Below, one piece after another: positions 1-9,324 of a DNA stretch of 45,225 nucleotides. The first letter of the stretch is position 1. The number at the start of each line of letters is the position of its first letter. The stretch spans positions 1-45,225 of the forward strand of contig JALWYU010000078.1 in assembly GCA_026992635.1 (NCBI GenBank), read 5' to 3'. The position numbers were made by a program, and so were the translations under genes. The notes under the pieces are model-generated. The model made no database searches and was not told where the DNA came from. It saw only the letters and a program-made list of their open reading frames with translations. This DNA is from Bacteroidota bacterium. Its GTDB lineage: Bacteria; Bacteroidota; Bacteroidia; JAADEI01.

Positions 1-1611
1 CCCCTCAACCTCCCGTATCGCCGTCCATCCCTCTTCACTCACCTCCACCACAAAGTGCCGATCCGCAAACCGTGCCACCGCCGGCAAATGCGTAATGACA
101 ATCAACTGGGTAACTCCCGACATTGCCCGAAGAAACTCACCCAGCGCAACCGCCGCCTCTCCAGACAACCCCACATCCGGTTCATCCAACACAAGGCAGG
201 GCACAGACCGAGAACGACCCATTACACTGTACAACGCTAAGAGTATACGCGTCTGCTCACCTCCCGACGCCACCTCCACAACAGATTGCCAGCCCCTCCC
301 CAACAACCGCCGATTCTTGCACAGTAATTGAAACCGATCCATCCCCAGTAAAGTCGGCTCAGCCACCGGCTCATGTTGTATTTTCACCTGAAGATACTGA
401 AGATTGAGCCGGTCAAATACCGACTGCAACGCACGCTCCAGATCCGGCAATGCTTCCAGGCGCTTCGCTCGTAACTGCTCCGCCAGCGCACGCAATCGCG
501 TTTCTATCTGCTCCACCTGAACTTGCAACCGTTCACGTTCCGCTTCCAGCTGATGGTAAGTCTCCAGCTGCCGACTGAGCCGATCACGAAGCGCAATCAA
601 CTCATCTATAGTCCGAACATGATATTTATGCGTCAATGTAAACAGTTGATCGCGCAACTGCTCCAGCTCCTCCCGTTGGGCACTAAATGTTTGCACGTCT
701 TCTTGAACATCTTGCAAAAAGGCAAGAAACTCAGTCAATTGATCTTGCCAGCTCGCAAAGACATCCTGCCACGTCCGGGCTTCATTGTAAAAAGGCGCCA
801 GCCCCTCCATAAGACGAACAAGCCGACTGACACCCTCTTCCAGCGCCACCGCCTCTCCAGAACCCCGAGTCAGCACCTCAATCTCTTGAAGAATTTGCTC
901 CAGCTGCTCTATATGGCGGAGCTTCTCCAGCTGGACAGCCAAATTTTGTGTCTTCCACACATCTAAGGGCTGAGCCCTTAACTCCTCTACTGCACTTTGC
1001 AAGTACGCCACCGACGGAGCCAGCTCCTCCAGCCGCGCCTTAACCTTTTGAAGCGCACCCCTAACCGACTGCCACTCCCGATAAACGCGCTGATACTCCG
1101 AAAGGACAGACGGACGAGCATACCCATCTATCCACGTCAGCAAAAACGAAGAATCCGACAAATGACGAACCGCATCCTGCGTCTGAATCAGAAAAAGACC
1201 CTCACTCAACGCACGAAGCACCTCTAAGGAAACCGGTGTATCATTCACAAAGGCACGCGACCGACCCGACGCCGTCAACTCCCGACGAATCACAATACGC
1301 CGATCCGGCAACGGATCCAGATCGCGAGCCTCCAGCCAGGATACAAACAACCCCCCAGGATCAGCAAACTCCGCCTCTAAAACCGTCTTCCCCTCCCGCG
1401 GAAACCACTTCTTCTCAGCACGAACACCACTTAACAGCCGAAGCGCATTCACAAGCAACGACTTACCGGCACCCGTCTCACCCGTAAACACATGCATACC
1501 CCGCGAAAACGTCAACTCCACATCCCGAAGCATCAGAAAATCCCGAATGCGCAACACCGCAAGATAAGGAAAGCGCACCTCACGACCTCCTCCACCCGCA
1601 GAACTCCCCAT
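1..1611 (-). CDS. recN: DNA repair ATPase RecN, 3' end truncated by the window edge
   Basis: Not in the ORF track because it runs off the edge. Hand translation from ATG at 1611: MGSSAGGGGREVRFPYLAVLRIRDFLMLRDVELTFSRGMHVFTGETGAGKSLLVNALRLLSG (Walker A GETGAGKS). Near the edge: LVLDEPDVGLSGEAAVALGEFLRAMSGVTQLIVITHLPAVARFADRHFVVEV (ABC signature, Walker B and H-loop in RecN arrangement). Frame open to base 1. Confidence 0.9.
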   Translation of the reverse strand, partial: MGSSAGGGGREVRFPYLAVLRIRDFLMLRDVELTFSRGMHVFTGETGAGKSLLVNALRLLSGVRAEKKWFPREGKTVLEAEFADPGGLFVSWLEARDLDPLPDRRIVIRRELTASGRSRAFVNDTPVSLEVLRALSEGLFLIQTQDAVRHLSDSSFLLTWIDGYARPSVLSEYQRVYREWQSVRGALQKVKARLEELAPSVAYLQSAVEELRAQPLDVWKTQNLAVQLEKLRHIEQLEQILQEIEVLTRGSGEAVALEEGVSRLVRLMEGLAPFYNEARTWQDVFASWQDQLTEFLAFLQDVQEDVQTFSAQREELEQLRDQLFTLTHKYHVRTIDELIALRDRLSRQLETYHQLEAERERLQVQVEQIETRLRALAEQLRAKRLEALPDLERALQSVFDRLNLQYLQVKIQHEPVAEPTLLGMDRFQLLCKNRRLLGRGWQSVVEVASGGEQTRILLALYSVMGRSRSVPCLVLDEPDVGLSGEAAVALGEFLRAMSGVTQLIVITHLPAVARFADRHFVVEVSEEGWTAIREVEG

Positions 1612-1738
1612 TGACAGACCTGCACCTTTCCTTCGCCCGTTCCCAAACCCTAAACACACCACAAGCCCACTTCAAATCCCTCCAGCTACTCCATTAACCC
1701 CTGTACCCAACATCCCCGACGCAACCGCCCACTCCCCT

Positions 1739-2407
1739 TCAAGTGGAAATCGGACTTGAATACTCGCTACCTCCCTCGCCCCTCTCCGACTTGCGCTTAC
1801 TGCCCTCCACCAGATAACCAATTAAAATCAGAAGACCACCAACAACCGCCAGAATAATCGTAATCGTCAGATACACTCCCCACTTGAAAAGCGGATTCCC
1901 CGTATACCGGTACAACCGCCACACAAACAACAACGAGTAAATCAAACCAATCACACCCGCCACCAGCATCACCACAACCACCACAGTACCCAGCACCGAC
2001 GTACCAACCATCTCTATTAACATCTCAACCACCGCCGACTGCGATAAAGCCTGTTCACCACTCGCCGCGGCAGATATCACCTCCTTGCTTACCTCAATCA
2101 ACGCATAGAACGCCATAACCAACGCAATGATTGAAGCAACAAGTGCAATAACAGAAGCAAGCACCGCACGCCGAACAATTTGAAATACTCCGGGATCCTC
2201 ATACGCCTGTGCCAAAAACTTCCCCGCCTGCCACCAGAACACCAGCATCAAAATGATGAGCACAACCGAAGCAATCTGCCCTACAAACGGAATGAAACCC
2301 GCCACCGCATTACCCAGCAACAAAATCCCCATCCAGAACACCTTACCCCAGCCTTCACGATAAGCCTGCCAGTCCCGAACCGTGTAAGTCCCCGTCGCCT
2401 CAACCAT
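1739..2407 (-). CDS. Multi-pass membrane protein of unknown function
   Basis: ORF 1739..2539; likely start MVEATGTYTVRDWQAYREGWGKVF at 2407. Several long hydrophobic segments. Confidence 0.6.
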   Translation of the reverse strand: MVEATGTYTVRDWQAYREGWGKVFWMGILLLGNAVAGFIPFVGQIASVVLIILMLVFWWQAGKFLAQAYEDPGVFQIVRRAVLASVIALVASIIALVMAFYALIEVSKEVISAAASGEQALSQSAVVEMLIEMVGTSVLGTVVVVVMLVAGVIGLIYSLLFVWRLYRYTGNPLFKWGVYLTITIILAVVGGLLILIGYLVEGSKRKSERGEGGSEYSSPIST

Positions 2408-2539
2408 GACACCCGGATTTACACACTTACTCTTAACCCCAGCCAATTCCCAGCCCCTCTCCAAAAAAGTTACGATACCCCGCCAAAACAAAAACAAACT
2501 TCTCCAACGCCAAAAACACAAACCACTCCAAATCAGCAA

Positions 2540-2580
2540 GTGGGAAAAAGTGGGGAAAAGTGGGAAAAAGTGGGAAAGTT
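2540..2580 (+). promoter_or_regulatory. MraZ box array: four direct repeats of TGGGN with 10-bp period upstream of mraZ
   Basis: aaG TGGGAaaaag TGGGGaaaag TGGGAaaaag TGGGAaagtt, with TGGG starting at 2541, 2551, 2561 and 2571. Matches the established TGGGN-N5 operator of the dcw repressor MraZ. AT-rich TATATA (~2600) lies between the array and the mraZ ATG. Confidence 0.85.
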
Positions 2581-2637
2581 TCCCAAAAAGGCCTTACCTT
2601 ATATATGCACCTCCCACACAAACAAGAAATAACTCCA

Positions 2638-3186
2638 ATGTTCACAGGCAGATTTACAGGACGACTGGACCACAAAGGACGTATCGCTCTCCCCGCCCCC
2701 CTCTATGAACAATTCCGTGCCTACCTCTCCCAAACCCCAAAACAACCCCACGACTTCAACCTCGTCCTCGTCCGAGACGTAGACCCCTGCCTCGCACTCT
2801 ACCCCCTCCCCATCTGGATCAATTTCCAAAAGCAACTCCTCCAGCGGATCAACTGGGCAAACCCACAGCACCGCCGATTCCTCCGAACCCTCGCACAGGA
2901 CGTCTACCCACTCAAAATTGATGGACACAACCGAATCCTCATCCCAGAACGACTACGACAACACGCTCAACTCCAGGTGCCCGGCGAAGTCGTCATCCTC
3001 GCACTCGCACACCGCGCCGAACTCTGGAACCCCAAACTCTTAGAACAACAGGGTACACTCCCCCACGACGAACTCACCACTCTCGGAACCCAGCTCCTCC
3101 CCTCCGAATTCTTCCCCTTCCTCCCGCAAATCACCATCCACCAACAGCCCCATACCCACCAAAAGCCACAAACCCCTCAAACTTAA
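2638..3186 (+). CDS. mraZ: Transcriptional regulator MraZ
   Basis: Internal ATG of ORF 2560..3186: MFTGRFTGRLDHKGRIALPAPLYEQFRAYL, then ILIPERLRQHAQLQVPGEVVILALAHRAELWNPKLLE. First gene of the dcw cluster. Confidence 0.93.
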   Translation: MFTGRFTGRLDHKGRIALPAPLYEQFRAYLSQTPKQPHDFNLVLVRDVDPCLALYPLPIWINFQKQLLQRINWANPQHRRFLRTLAQDVYPLKIDGHNRILIPERLRQHAQLQVPGEVVILALAHRAELWNPKLLEQQGTLPHDELTTLGTQLLPSEFFPFLPQITIHQQPHTHQKPQTPQT

Positions 3187-3212
3187 CTCCTCAAAAAAAA
3201 CCAGCCACCACC

Positions 3213-4085
3213 ATGACCACCAGCTCCCAACCTCTCACCCACACACCCGTCCTCAAAGAAACCGTCATCACCTACCTCGTCCAAAACCCCAACGGCATCT
3301 ACGTGGACGCTACAATGGGCGCCGCCGGACATACACAAGCTATCCTCAATGCACTGGGAACCAGAGGTAAACTCCTCGCAATGGACGTCTCACCACACGC
3401 CACCCACCACGTGCCCCCAGACCCACGTATCCGATACGTCCGACACAACTTCCGATACCTCATCTTCTTCTTAGAATACCTCAAATGGATTCCCGTCGAC
3501 GGCATCCTCGCCGACCTGGGCGTAACCCTCTCCCACTACTACCAGCCCCAAATGGGCTTCACCTTCCACCAAACCGCACCCCTAGACCTGCGCCTCGACC
3601 CCGACCTCCCCAAAACCGCTCAGCAATTCCTCAAAACCGCCTCCGAACAAACCCTCCAGAAAATCTTTGAAGAATACGGCGACCTCTACCCCGCCAAACG
3701 GCTCGCTCGCGCAATCATTGAAGCACGACAACAACAACCCATCATCACCACCACCGACCTCGTCGCCATCCTCCAGCCCTACGCCCGAGGAAAACGCAAA
3801 CGATTCTTCGCACGCGTATTCCAGGCACTGCGCATCGCCATCAACGATGAATTCACAGCACTTACCGACCTGATCCAGCAAGCCGAACGCATATTGCGCA
3901 TCCACGGACGACTCCTCATCCTCACCTATCACTCCGGCGAAGACCGAATCATCCGCCACTACCTGAAAACCTCCCAACACCTCATCGCACACCCCGACTC
4001 ACCAATAACACCCTCACCACAGGAAATCACCACCAACCCCCACGCACGCTCCGCACGACTCCATATCCTGGAAAAAATCCGATAA
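3213..4085 (+). CDS. rsmH: 16S rRNA (cytosine(1402)-N(4))-methyltransferase RsmH (MraW)
   Basis: THTPVLKETVITYLVQNPNGIYVDATMGAAGHTQAIL, GILADLGVTLSHYYQPQMGFTFHQTAPLDLRLDP, YHSGEDRIIRHYLK; position after mraZ. Confidence 0.95.
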   Translation: MTTSSQPLTHTPVLKETVITYLVQNPNGIYVDATMGAAGHTQAILNALGTRGKLLAMDVSPHATHHVPPDPRIRYVRHNFRYLIFFLEYLKWIPVDGILADLGVTLSHYYQPQMGFTFHQTAPLDLRLDPDLPKTAQQFLKTASEQTLQKIFEEYGDLYPAKRLARAIIEARQQQPIITTTDLVAILQPYARGKRKRFFARVFQALRIAINDEFTALTDLIQQAERILRIHGRLLILTYHSGEDRIIRHYLKTSQHLIAHPDSPITPSPQEITTNPHARSARLHILEKIR

Positions 4086-4150
4086 CCTTCCGCAGACAAC
4101 ACCTCATCCACCAGATCAACTCCCCACCAGAATTAAAACAGCACAACACG

Positions 4151-4459
4151 ATGAAATCCTGGCAATCTATTGTTCTCTGGTGGCAAGCCTGGCGCAGCGA
4201 ATTGCGATCCTGGCGATTCCTCACCTTCCTCTTTACCCTCCTGATCATCTACATCTGGCTCTCCCACGAATACCTCCGCATCTCCATCCACGTACGACAA
4301 CTCCAGCAACGGTATGAAGAAACCCGAACACAATATCTATTCTGGCTCAGCCAGTGGTCCGCACAACAACGCCCCTCACTCCTGGAACAAAAACTCCGGC
4401 AAAAAGGCTACCAACCCCCTGAACACCCACCCTTCCAGCTCGCCAACCCCACCAGATAA
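4151..4459 (+). CDS. FtsL-like cell division protein (short bitopic membrane protein)
   Basis: 102 aa, one TM segment (FLTFLFTLLIIYIWL), following coiled-coil-like region; located between rsmH and ftsI. Confidence 0.65.
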   Translation: MKSWQSIVLWWQAWRSELRSWRFLTFLFTLLIIYIWLSHEYLRISIHVRQLQQRYEETRTQYLFWLSQWSAQQRPSLLEQKLRQKGYQPPEHPPFQLANPTR

Positions 4460-4488
4460 ACCCCAAAAAAAAAAACGACCCACCAACC

Positions 4489-6567
4489 ATGCCGCCAGCG
4501 CATCAAAACCCATCAAAAGTCCGACACCGAATCTTCCTTCGCGTACTCATTGTCGCCCTGATCCTCACAGGATTCGCCATCACCGTCCTTGCCAGCGTAA
4601 TCCACGTCGTCCTCCAAAACAAACCCCTCACCCTCGCAAAACCCCACATAGACACCCTCACACCACCCCGCGGAAACATCTACAGCGAAAACGGGATGCT
4701 CATGGTTACCTCCCTCCCCGCATGGAACGCTTACTTTGACCCATTCGCCGACGGACTCCCCCCAGAAACCCTCTGGACCCAACTCCCCAACCTCGCCAAA
4801 TGCCTCGCCAACACACTGAACACACGTTCCACCACACAATGGCTGGATTACCTCCTCCAGAAAATCCGAACCGGCAACCGCTACATCCACATCGCCTCCA
4901 GCATTGACCTCATCACCATGAAACAACTCAAAACCTGCCCCATATTCCGACGAGGGAGATACCGCGGCGGTCTCATCTTGGAAAACCATATCCGACGACA
5001 CTACGTCTTCGGCGAACTGGCACGTCGTACACTCGGATACGCCTACACCACCTACCAGTCCGGCCTAGAACGATACTTCCACCAGATCCTCGCCGGAAAC
5101 CCCGGACTACAAATCGCCTACAAACTCCCACGCGGCAACCAGCTCATCAAAAACATCCTCCAGAAACCCCAGCCCGGAAACGACCTCATCGTCACACTGG
5201 ACCCCTTCATCCAGGATATCGCACACCACCACCTCCTCCAGATGCTCATCCAAACCCGGGCAGACCACGGCTGCGTGATCGTCATGGAAGTCCCCACCGG
5301 TAAACTCCGTGCAATCGTCAACCTGAAATGCTTACCCAACGGACAGTGCAAAGAATACCACCGAAACTACGCCATCCACGAACGATACGAACCCGGATCC
5401 ACATGGAAAGCCGCCTCCATCTTAGCCGTCCTGGAAGCCACTAACCTCTCCACAACAAGCCCCATACCCACCTTCAACGGCAAATTCAAGTACTACGACC
5501 GTCTCATGGAAGACCACGAACTGCCCCAACAGGACACCGTCCCACTCCGCAAAGCCTTCGCCCACTCCATGAACGTCGCACTCTCCCACTTGGTCTGGGA
5601 AACTTTCCGCGATCAGCCCCACCAATTCATCAATTACCTCCGCCAGTTCGGACTCACCGAACCCACAGGAATTACTTTCCCCAACGAACCCACTCCCCGC
5701 ATCAAAACACCCGACGACCCCACATGGAGCGGAACAACCCTGCCCTGGATGGCAATCGGTTACGAAGTCCAGGTCACACCACTCCAGCTCCTCACCTTCT
5801 ACAACGCCATCGCCAACAACGGAACCCTGATCAAACCCCTCTTAGTCTCAGAAATCCGACAGGGCAACCACACCATAGAACGATTCACAACCCAGATCCT
5901 GCGAAAACAAATCGCTTCACCCAACGCCATCCATAAACTCCAAACCTTACTGCAAGCCGTCGTCCACGAAGGAACCGCCAAAAACATCTACTCACCTTAC
6001 CTGCCCATAGCCGGCAAAACCGGAACCGCACAAATCGCACGCAAAGGCAAATACCTCCGACAGTACGTCTCCTCATTCGTGGGCTACTTCCCTGCTGACC
6101 AGCCCCTCTTCTCATGCATCGTCGTCATCCACAACCCCAAACACGGCTTCTACGGCAGCCAGGTCGCCGCACCCGTCTTCTACGAAATCGCACGACGACT
6201 CCTTGCCAAATATACCACCATCAACCCCTCCACAATCATTCCGCCACAACCACCACACACCTGGCAACACGCCTTCCCAACCTCCTTAGCAATCCTCTTC
6301 CCGGAATTCCTCCCAACCACCACAACCACCACAAACCATACACTGCTCACCTTCCAGGATACCACACCCCACCTCACTACACCTCACCCCGATACAATCC
6401 CCGACGTGCGCAACATGGCACTGAGCGATGCACTCGCCCTCCTCAGCAGCTACGGACTCCAGATCCACATCAAAGGCTCACCCTGGGGACGCATCTCCCA
6501 CCAGTACCCACCACCCGGAAAACCCCGATTCCGATACCGAACCATCACACTCTGGCTACAGCCCTGA
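4489..6567 (+). CDS. ftsI: Septal penicillin-binding protein FtsI/PBP3 (D,D-transpeptidase) with C-terminal PASTA-like domain
   Basis: Active-site motifs STWK (EPGSTWKAASIL), SMN (AHSMNVALSHL), KTGT (IAGKTGTAQIARKG). C-term PDVRNMALSDALALLSSYGLQIHIKG resembles PASTA. Confidence 0.93.
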   Translation: MPPAHQNPSKVRHRIFLRVLIVALILTGFAITVLASVIHVVLQNKPLTLAKPHIDTLTPPRGNIYSENGMLMVTSLPAWNAYFDPFADGLPPETLWTQLPNLAKCLANTLNTRSTTQWLDYLLQKIRTGNRYIHIASSIDLITMKQLKTCPIFRRGRYRGGLILENHIRRHYVFGELARRTLGYAYTTYQSGLERYFHQILAGNPGLQIAYKLPRGNQLIKNILQKPQPGNDLIVTLDPFIQDIAHHHLLQMLIQTRADHGCVIVMEVPTGKLRAIVNLKCLPNGQCKEYHRNYAIHERYEPGSTWKAASILAVLEATNLSTTSPIPTFNGKFKYYDRLMEDHELPQQDTVPLRKAFAHSMNVALSHLVWETFRDQPHQFINYLRQFGLTEPTGITFPNEPTPRIKTPDDPTWSGTTLPWMAIGYEVQVTPLQLLTFYNAIANNGTLIKPLLVSEIRQGNHTIERFTTQILRKQIASPNAIHKLQTLLQAVVHEGTAKNIYSPYLPIAGKTGTAQIARKGKYLRQYVSSFVGYFPADQPLFSCIVVIHNPKHGFYGSQVAAPVFYEIARRLLAKYTTINPSTIIPPQPPHTWQHAFPTSLAILFPEFLPTTTTTTNHTLLTFQDTTPHLTTPHPDTIPDVRNMALSDALALLSSYGLQIHIKGSPWGRISHQYPPPGKPRFRYRTITLWLQP

Positions 6568-6586
6568 ACAAAATCCCAACCAACCC

Positions 6587-8074
6587 ATGACCTGGCAACT
6601 CAACTCCCTGCTCCACGGACTGACCAAACAACAAATCGTCGGACCCTGCATAGACACCATCACAGGATGGACAACCCACGCCCAATCAGTCCAGCCCGGC
6701 AACCTCTTCATCGCTATTCGCGGAACCCACCACGACGGACATAACTGGATTGACGAAGCCATCACACGCGGCGCACGCGTCATCCTTTGCGAAACACTTC
6801 CTCCCACCCAACACCCCCACGTCCTGTACATCCAGGTACCTTCCACACGACTCGCATGGACACACATCGTCCGACAAGCCTACCACAAACCCGATGAACA
6901 CCTGACACTCGTCGCCGTCACAGGCACCAACGGAAAAACCACCACCGTCTACCTCCTCTGGCAATCCCTCCACCACCTGGGCTATCCCTCAGGCATGTTC
7001 TCCACAATCCGCTACGGATGGCACAACCACTGGCAAGACGCCACACTCACCACACCCGACCCCAACACCTTCTTTCCACTCCTGGCAAAAATGCAACAGC
7101 ACGGCATCCAGTACGTATTCCTAGAAGCCAGCTCACACAGCCTCGCCCAACACCGACTCACCTCCGTACGAATCCAGGGCGCTATCTTCCAGAACCTCTC
7201 CCACGACCACCTGGACTACCACGGATCCATAGAAGCCTACCGCGCCGCCAAATTCAAACTGGCACAACTCACCCACCCCTCCGGATTCCTCCTCGCCAAC
7301 TTAGACGACCCCCACGGACAACACTTCCTCCAGGCAGGAAAACACGTCCAGCACCGCGCAGGTTTCGCTATCCATAACCCAGCACAATTCCGTACACGAA
7401 TCATCAGCGCCGAACCCGGCAGCCTCACACTCGCCCTCAACAACCACTGGATCACTCTCCCGCTCACCGGACACTTCCAAGCCTACAACGTACTCGCCAC
7501 CTGGGCAGCCCTCCACTACCTCCTGCCCACCGAAGACCCCATACGTAAACTGGAAGCACTCTCCCAATGCCAGCCCCCACCCGGCAGACTCGAACCCGTC
7601 ATCCACAAACCCTTCTACGCCTTCATAGACTACGCCCACACACCCCACGCACTCCAAACCGTACTCACCACACTCCGCCAGTTCAAACACAACAAACTCA
7701 TCGTGGTCATCGGATGCGGCGGCAATCGCGACACCCAAAAACGACCCAAAATGGGCGCAATCGCAACACAACTGGCAGACCTCGCTATCTTCACCAGCGA
7801 CAACCCAAGAAACGAAGACCCCCTCCACATCATCCAGGAAATGGTCAAAGGCGCTCAGCCCCTCAACAACTACCTCATTGAACCCAACCGAAAACAAGCC
7901 ATATTCCTGGCAGTCAAACTGGCGCAACCCAACGACATCCTCCTGATCGCCGGTAAAGGCCACGAAACCTACCAGGAAATCCAGGGCAAAAAAATCCCCT
8001 TCTCCGACAAAGAAGTACTCCTCAACGCCTACCACACCCTCCTGAAAAAATCCTTCACCTTCACAACCCGCTAA
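6587..8074 (+). CDS. murE: UDP-MurNAc-tripeptide synthetase MurE (probably meso-DAP adding)
   Basis: Start MTWQLNSLLHGLTKQQI at 6587 (internal to ORF 6428..8074). VAVTGTNGKTTTVYLLWQSL; DNPRNEDP motif (DNPR is associated with meso-DAP specificity); IAGKGHETYQEI. Confidence 0.93.
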   Translation: MTWQLNSLLHGLTKQQIVGPCIDTITGWTTHAQSVQPGNLFIAIRGTHHDGHNWIDEAITRGARVILCETLPPTQHPHVLYIQVPSTRLAWTHIVRQAYHKPDEHLTLVAVTGTNGKTTTVYLLWQSLHHLGYPSGMFSTIRYGWHNHWQDATLTTPDPNTFFPLLAKMQQHGIQYVFLEASSHSLAQHRLTSVRIQGAIFQNLSHDHLDYHGSIEAYRAAKFKLAQLTHPSGFLLANLDDPHGQHFLQAGKHVQHRAGFAIHNPAQFRTRIISAEPGSLTLALNNHWITLPLTGHFQAYNVLATWAALHYLLPTEDPIRKLEALSQCQPPPGRLEPVIHKPFYAFIDYAHTPHALQTVLTTLRQFKHNKLIVVIGCGGNRDTQKRPKMGAIATQLADLAIFTSDNPRNEDPLHIIQEMVKGAQPLNNYLIEPNRKQAIFLAVKLAQPNDILLIAGKGHETYQEIQGKKIPFSDKEVLLNAYHTLLKKSFTFTTR

Positions 8075-8103
8075 CCCACACCCTCCCAAAACCCCAAACA
8101 CCC

Positions 8104-9312
8104 ATGCTCTACTACCTCTTCCACTACCTGGACACCCAGTGGGATGTACCTGGCGCCGGCGTCTTCCAGTACATCTCCTTCCGTTCAGTCGGCGCCTTCG
8201 TCCTGGCACTCATGCTCACCATCTGGCTCGGGAAACGCGTCCTCACCCTACTCCAAAAATGGCAAATCCAGGACGAAGGAAGACAACTCGGACTGCCCGA
8301 AGAAGAACGCAAACGCAAAACACCCACGATGGGCGGACTCATGATCATCGGCGCCAGCCTCATCGCTATGCTCCTCTTCGCACGACCCGACAACGTCTAC
8401 GTCCAGCTCTTCCTCTTCACCATCCTCATTATGGGCGCCATCGGCTTCATTGACGACTACATCAAAGTCTTCCACAAAAACAAAGCCGGACTCAAAGCAC
8501 TCAACAAACTGGCAGGACAGGCAATCCTGGGCATCCTCCTCGGCGTCGTCTTAGCCTTCCACCCCGATGTGCGTATCCGAATCTTTCACGACACCCCCAC
8601 ACCCCACCAGCCCCAACCCACCTACACCGACATCCGCGCATTCGTCACTACCATCCCCTTCGTCAAAGAACACGTGTTCCACTACGAATGGATCCTGGAA
8701 GCACTGGGTATAGACACCAGATGGACCTGGCTCCTCTTTATATTCGTCGCTATGCTCGTCAACGTCGCCGTATCCAACTCCGCCAACCTCACCGACGGAC
8801 TGGACGGACTCGCCGCCGGCATCGCCGCCATCGTCCTCTCCACCCTCGCACTCTTCGCCTACGTCTCAGGCAACGCCATCTTCTCCGACTACCTCAACAT
8901 CATGTTTATTCCCGGAACCGGTGAACTCGTCGTCGCCACCGCCGGACTCGTCGGCGCCACCGTCGGCTTCCTCTGGTACAACGCCTACCCCGCCCAGGTC
9001 TTCATGGGCGATACCGGCAGCCTCATGCTCGGATCAGCCATCGGCGTCCTCGCACTCATCCTCCGAAAAGAACTGCTCCTACCACTACTGTGCGGCATCT
9101 TCTTCTTGGAAGCACTTTCCGTCATCCTCCAGGTCGGATACTTCAAATACACACGCTGGCGAACCGGAACCGGACAACGCATCTTCCGAATGGCACCTAT
9201 CCACCACCACTTCCAGCTCAAAGGATGGCACGAAAACGTCGTCGTCGTCCGATTCTGGCTCATCTCCGCAATCCTCGCCGCCGCCACACTCGCCCTCCTC
9301 AAACTCCGTTAA
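8104..9312 (+). CDS. mraY: Phospho-MurNAc-pentapeptide transferase MraY
   Basis: KTPTMGGLMII, FIDDYIKVFHKNKAGL, NSANLTDGLDGLAAG, QVFMGDTGSLMLG, MAPIHHHFQLKGWHE. Confidence 0.97.
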   Translation: MLYYLFHYLDTQWDVPGAGVFQYISFRSVGAFVLALMLTIWLGKRVLTLLQKWQIQDEGRQLGLPEEERKRKTPTMGGLMIIGASLIAMLLFARPDNVYVQLFLFTILIMGAIGFIDDYIKVFHKNKAGLKALNKLAGQAILGILLGVVLAFHPDVRIRIFHDTPTPHQPQPTYTDIRAFVTTIPFVKEHVFHYEWILEALGIDTRWTWLLFIFVAMLVNVAVSNSANLTDGLDGLAAGIAAIVLSTLALFAYVSGNAIFSDYLNIMFIPGTGELVVATAGLVGATVGFLWYNAYPAQVFMGDTGSLMLGSAIGVLALILRKELLLPLLCGIFFLEALSVILQVGYFKYTRWRTGTGQRIFRMAPIHHHFQLKGWHENVVVVRFWLISAILAAATLALLKLR

Positions 9313-9324
9313 ACCCACAAATCC

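Noticed and set aside
7301-8209. 302-aa minus-strand ORF antisense to murE/mraY
   Set aside because: Overlaps well-supported murE and mraY; composition (E/V/G/C-rich) is the mirror image of the C-rich coding strand. No recognisable family.
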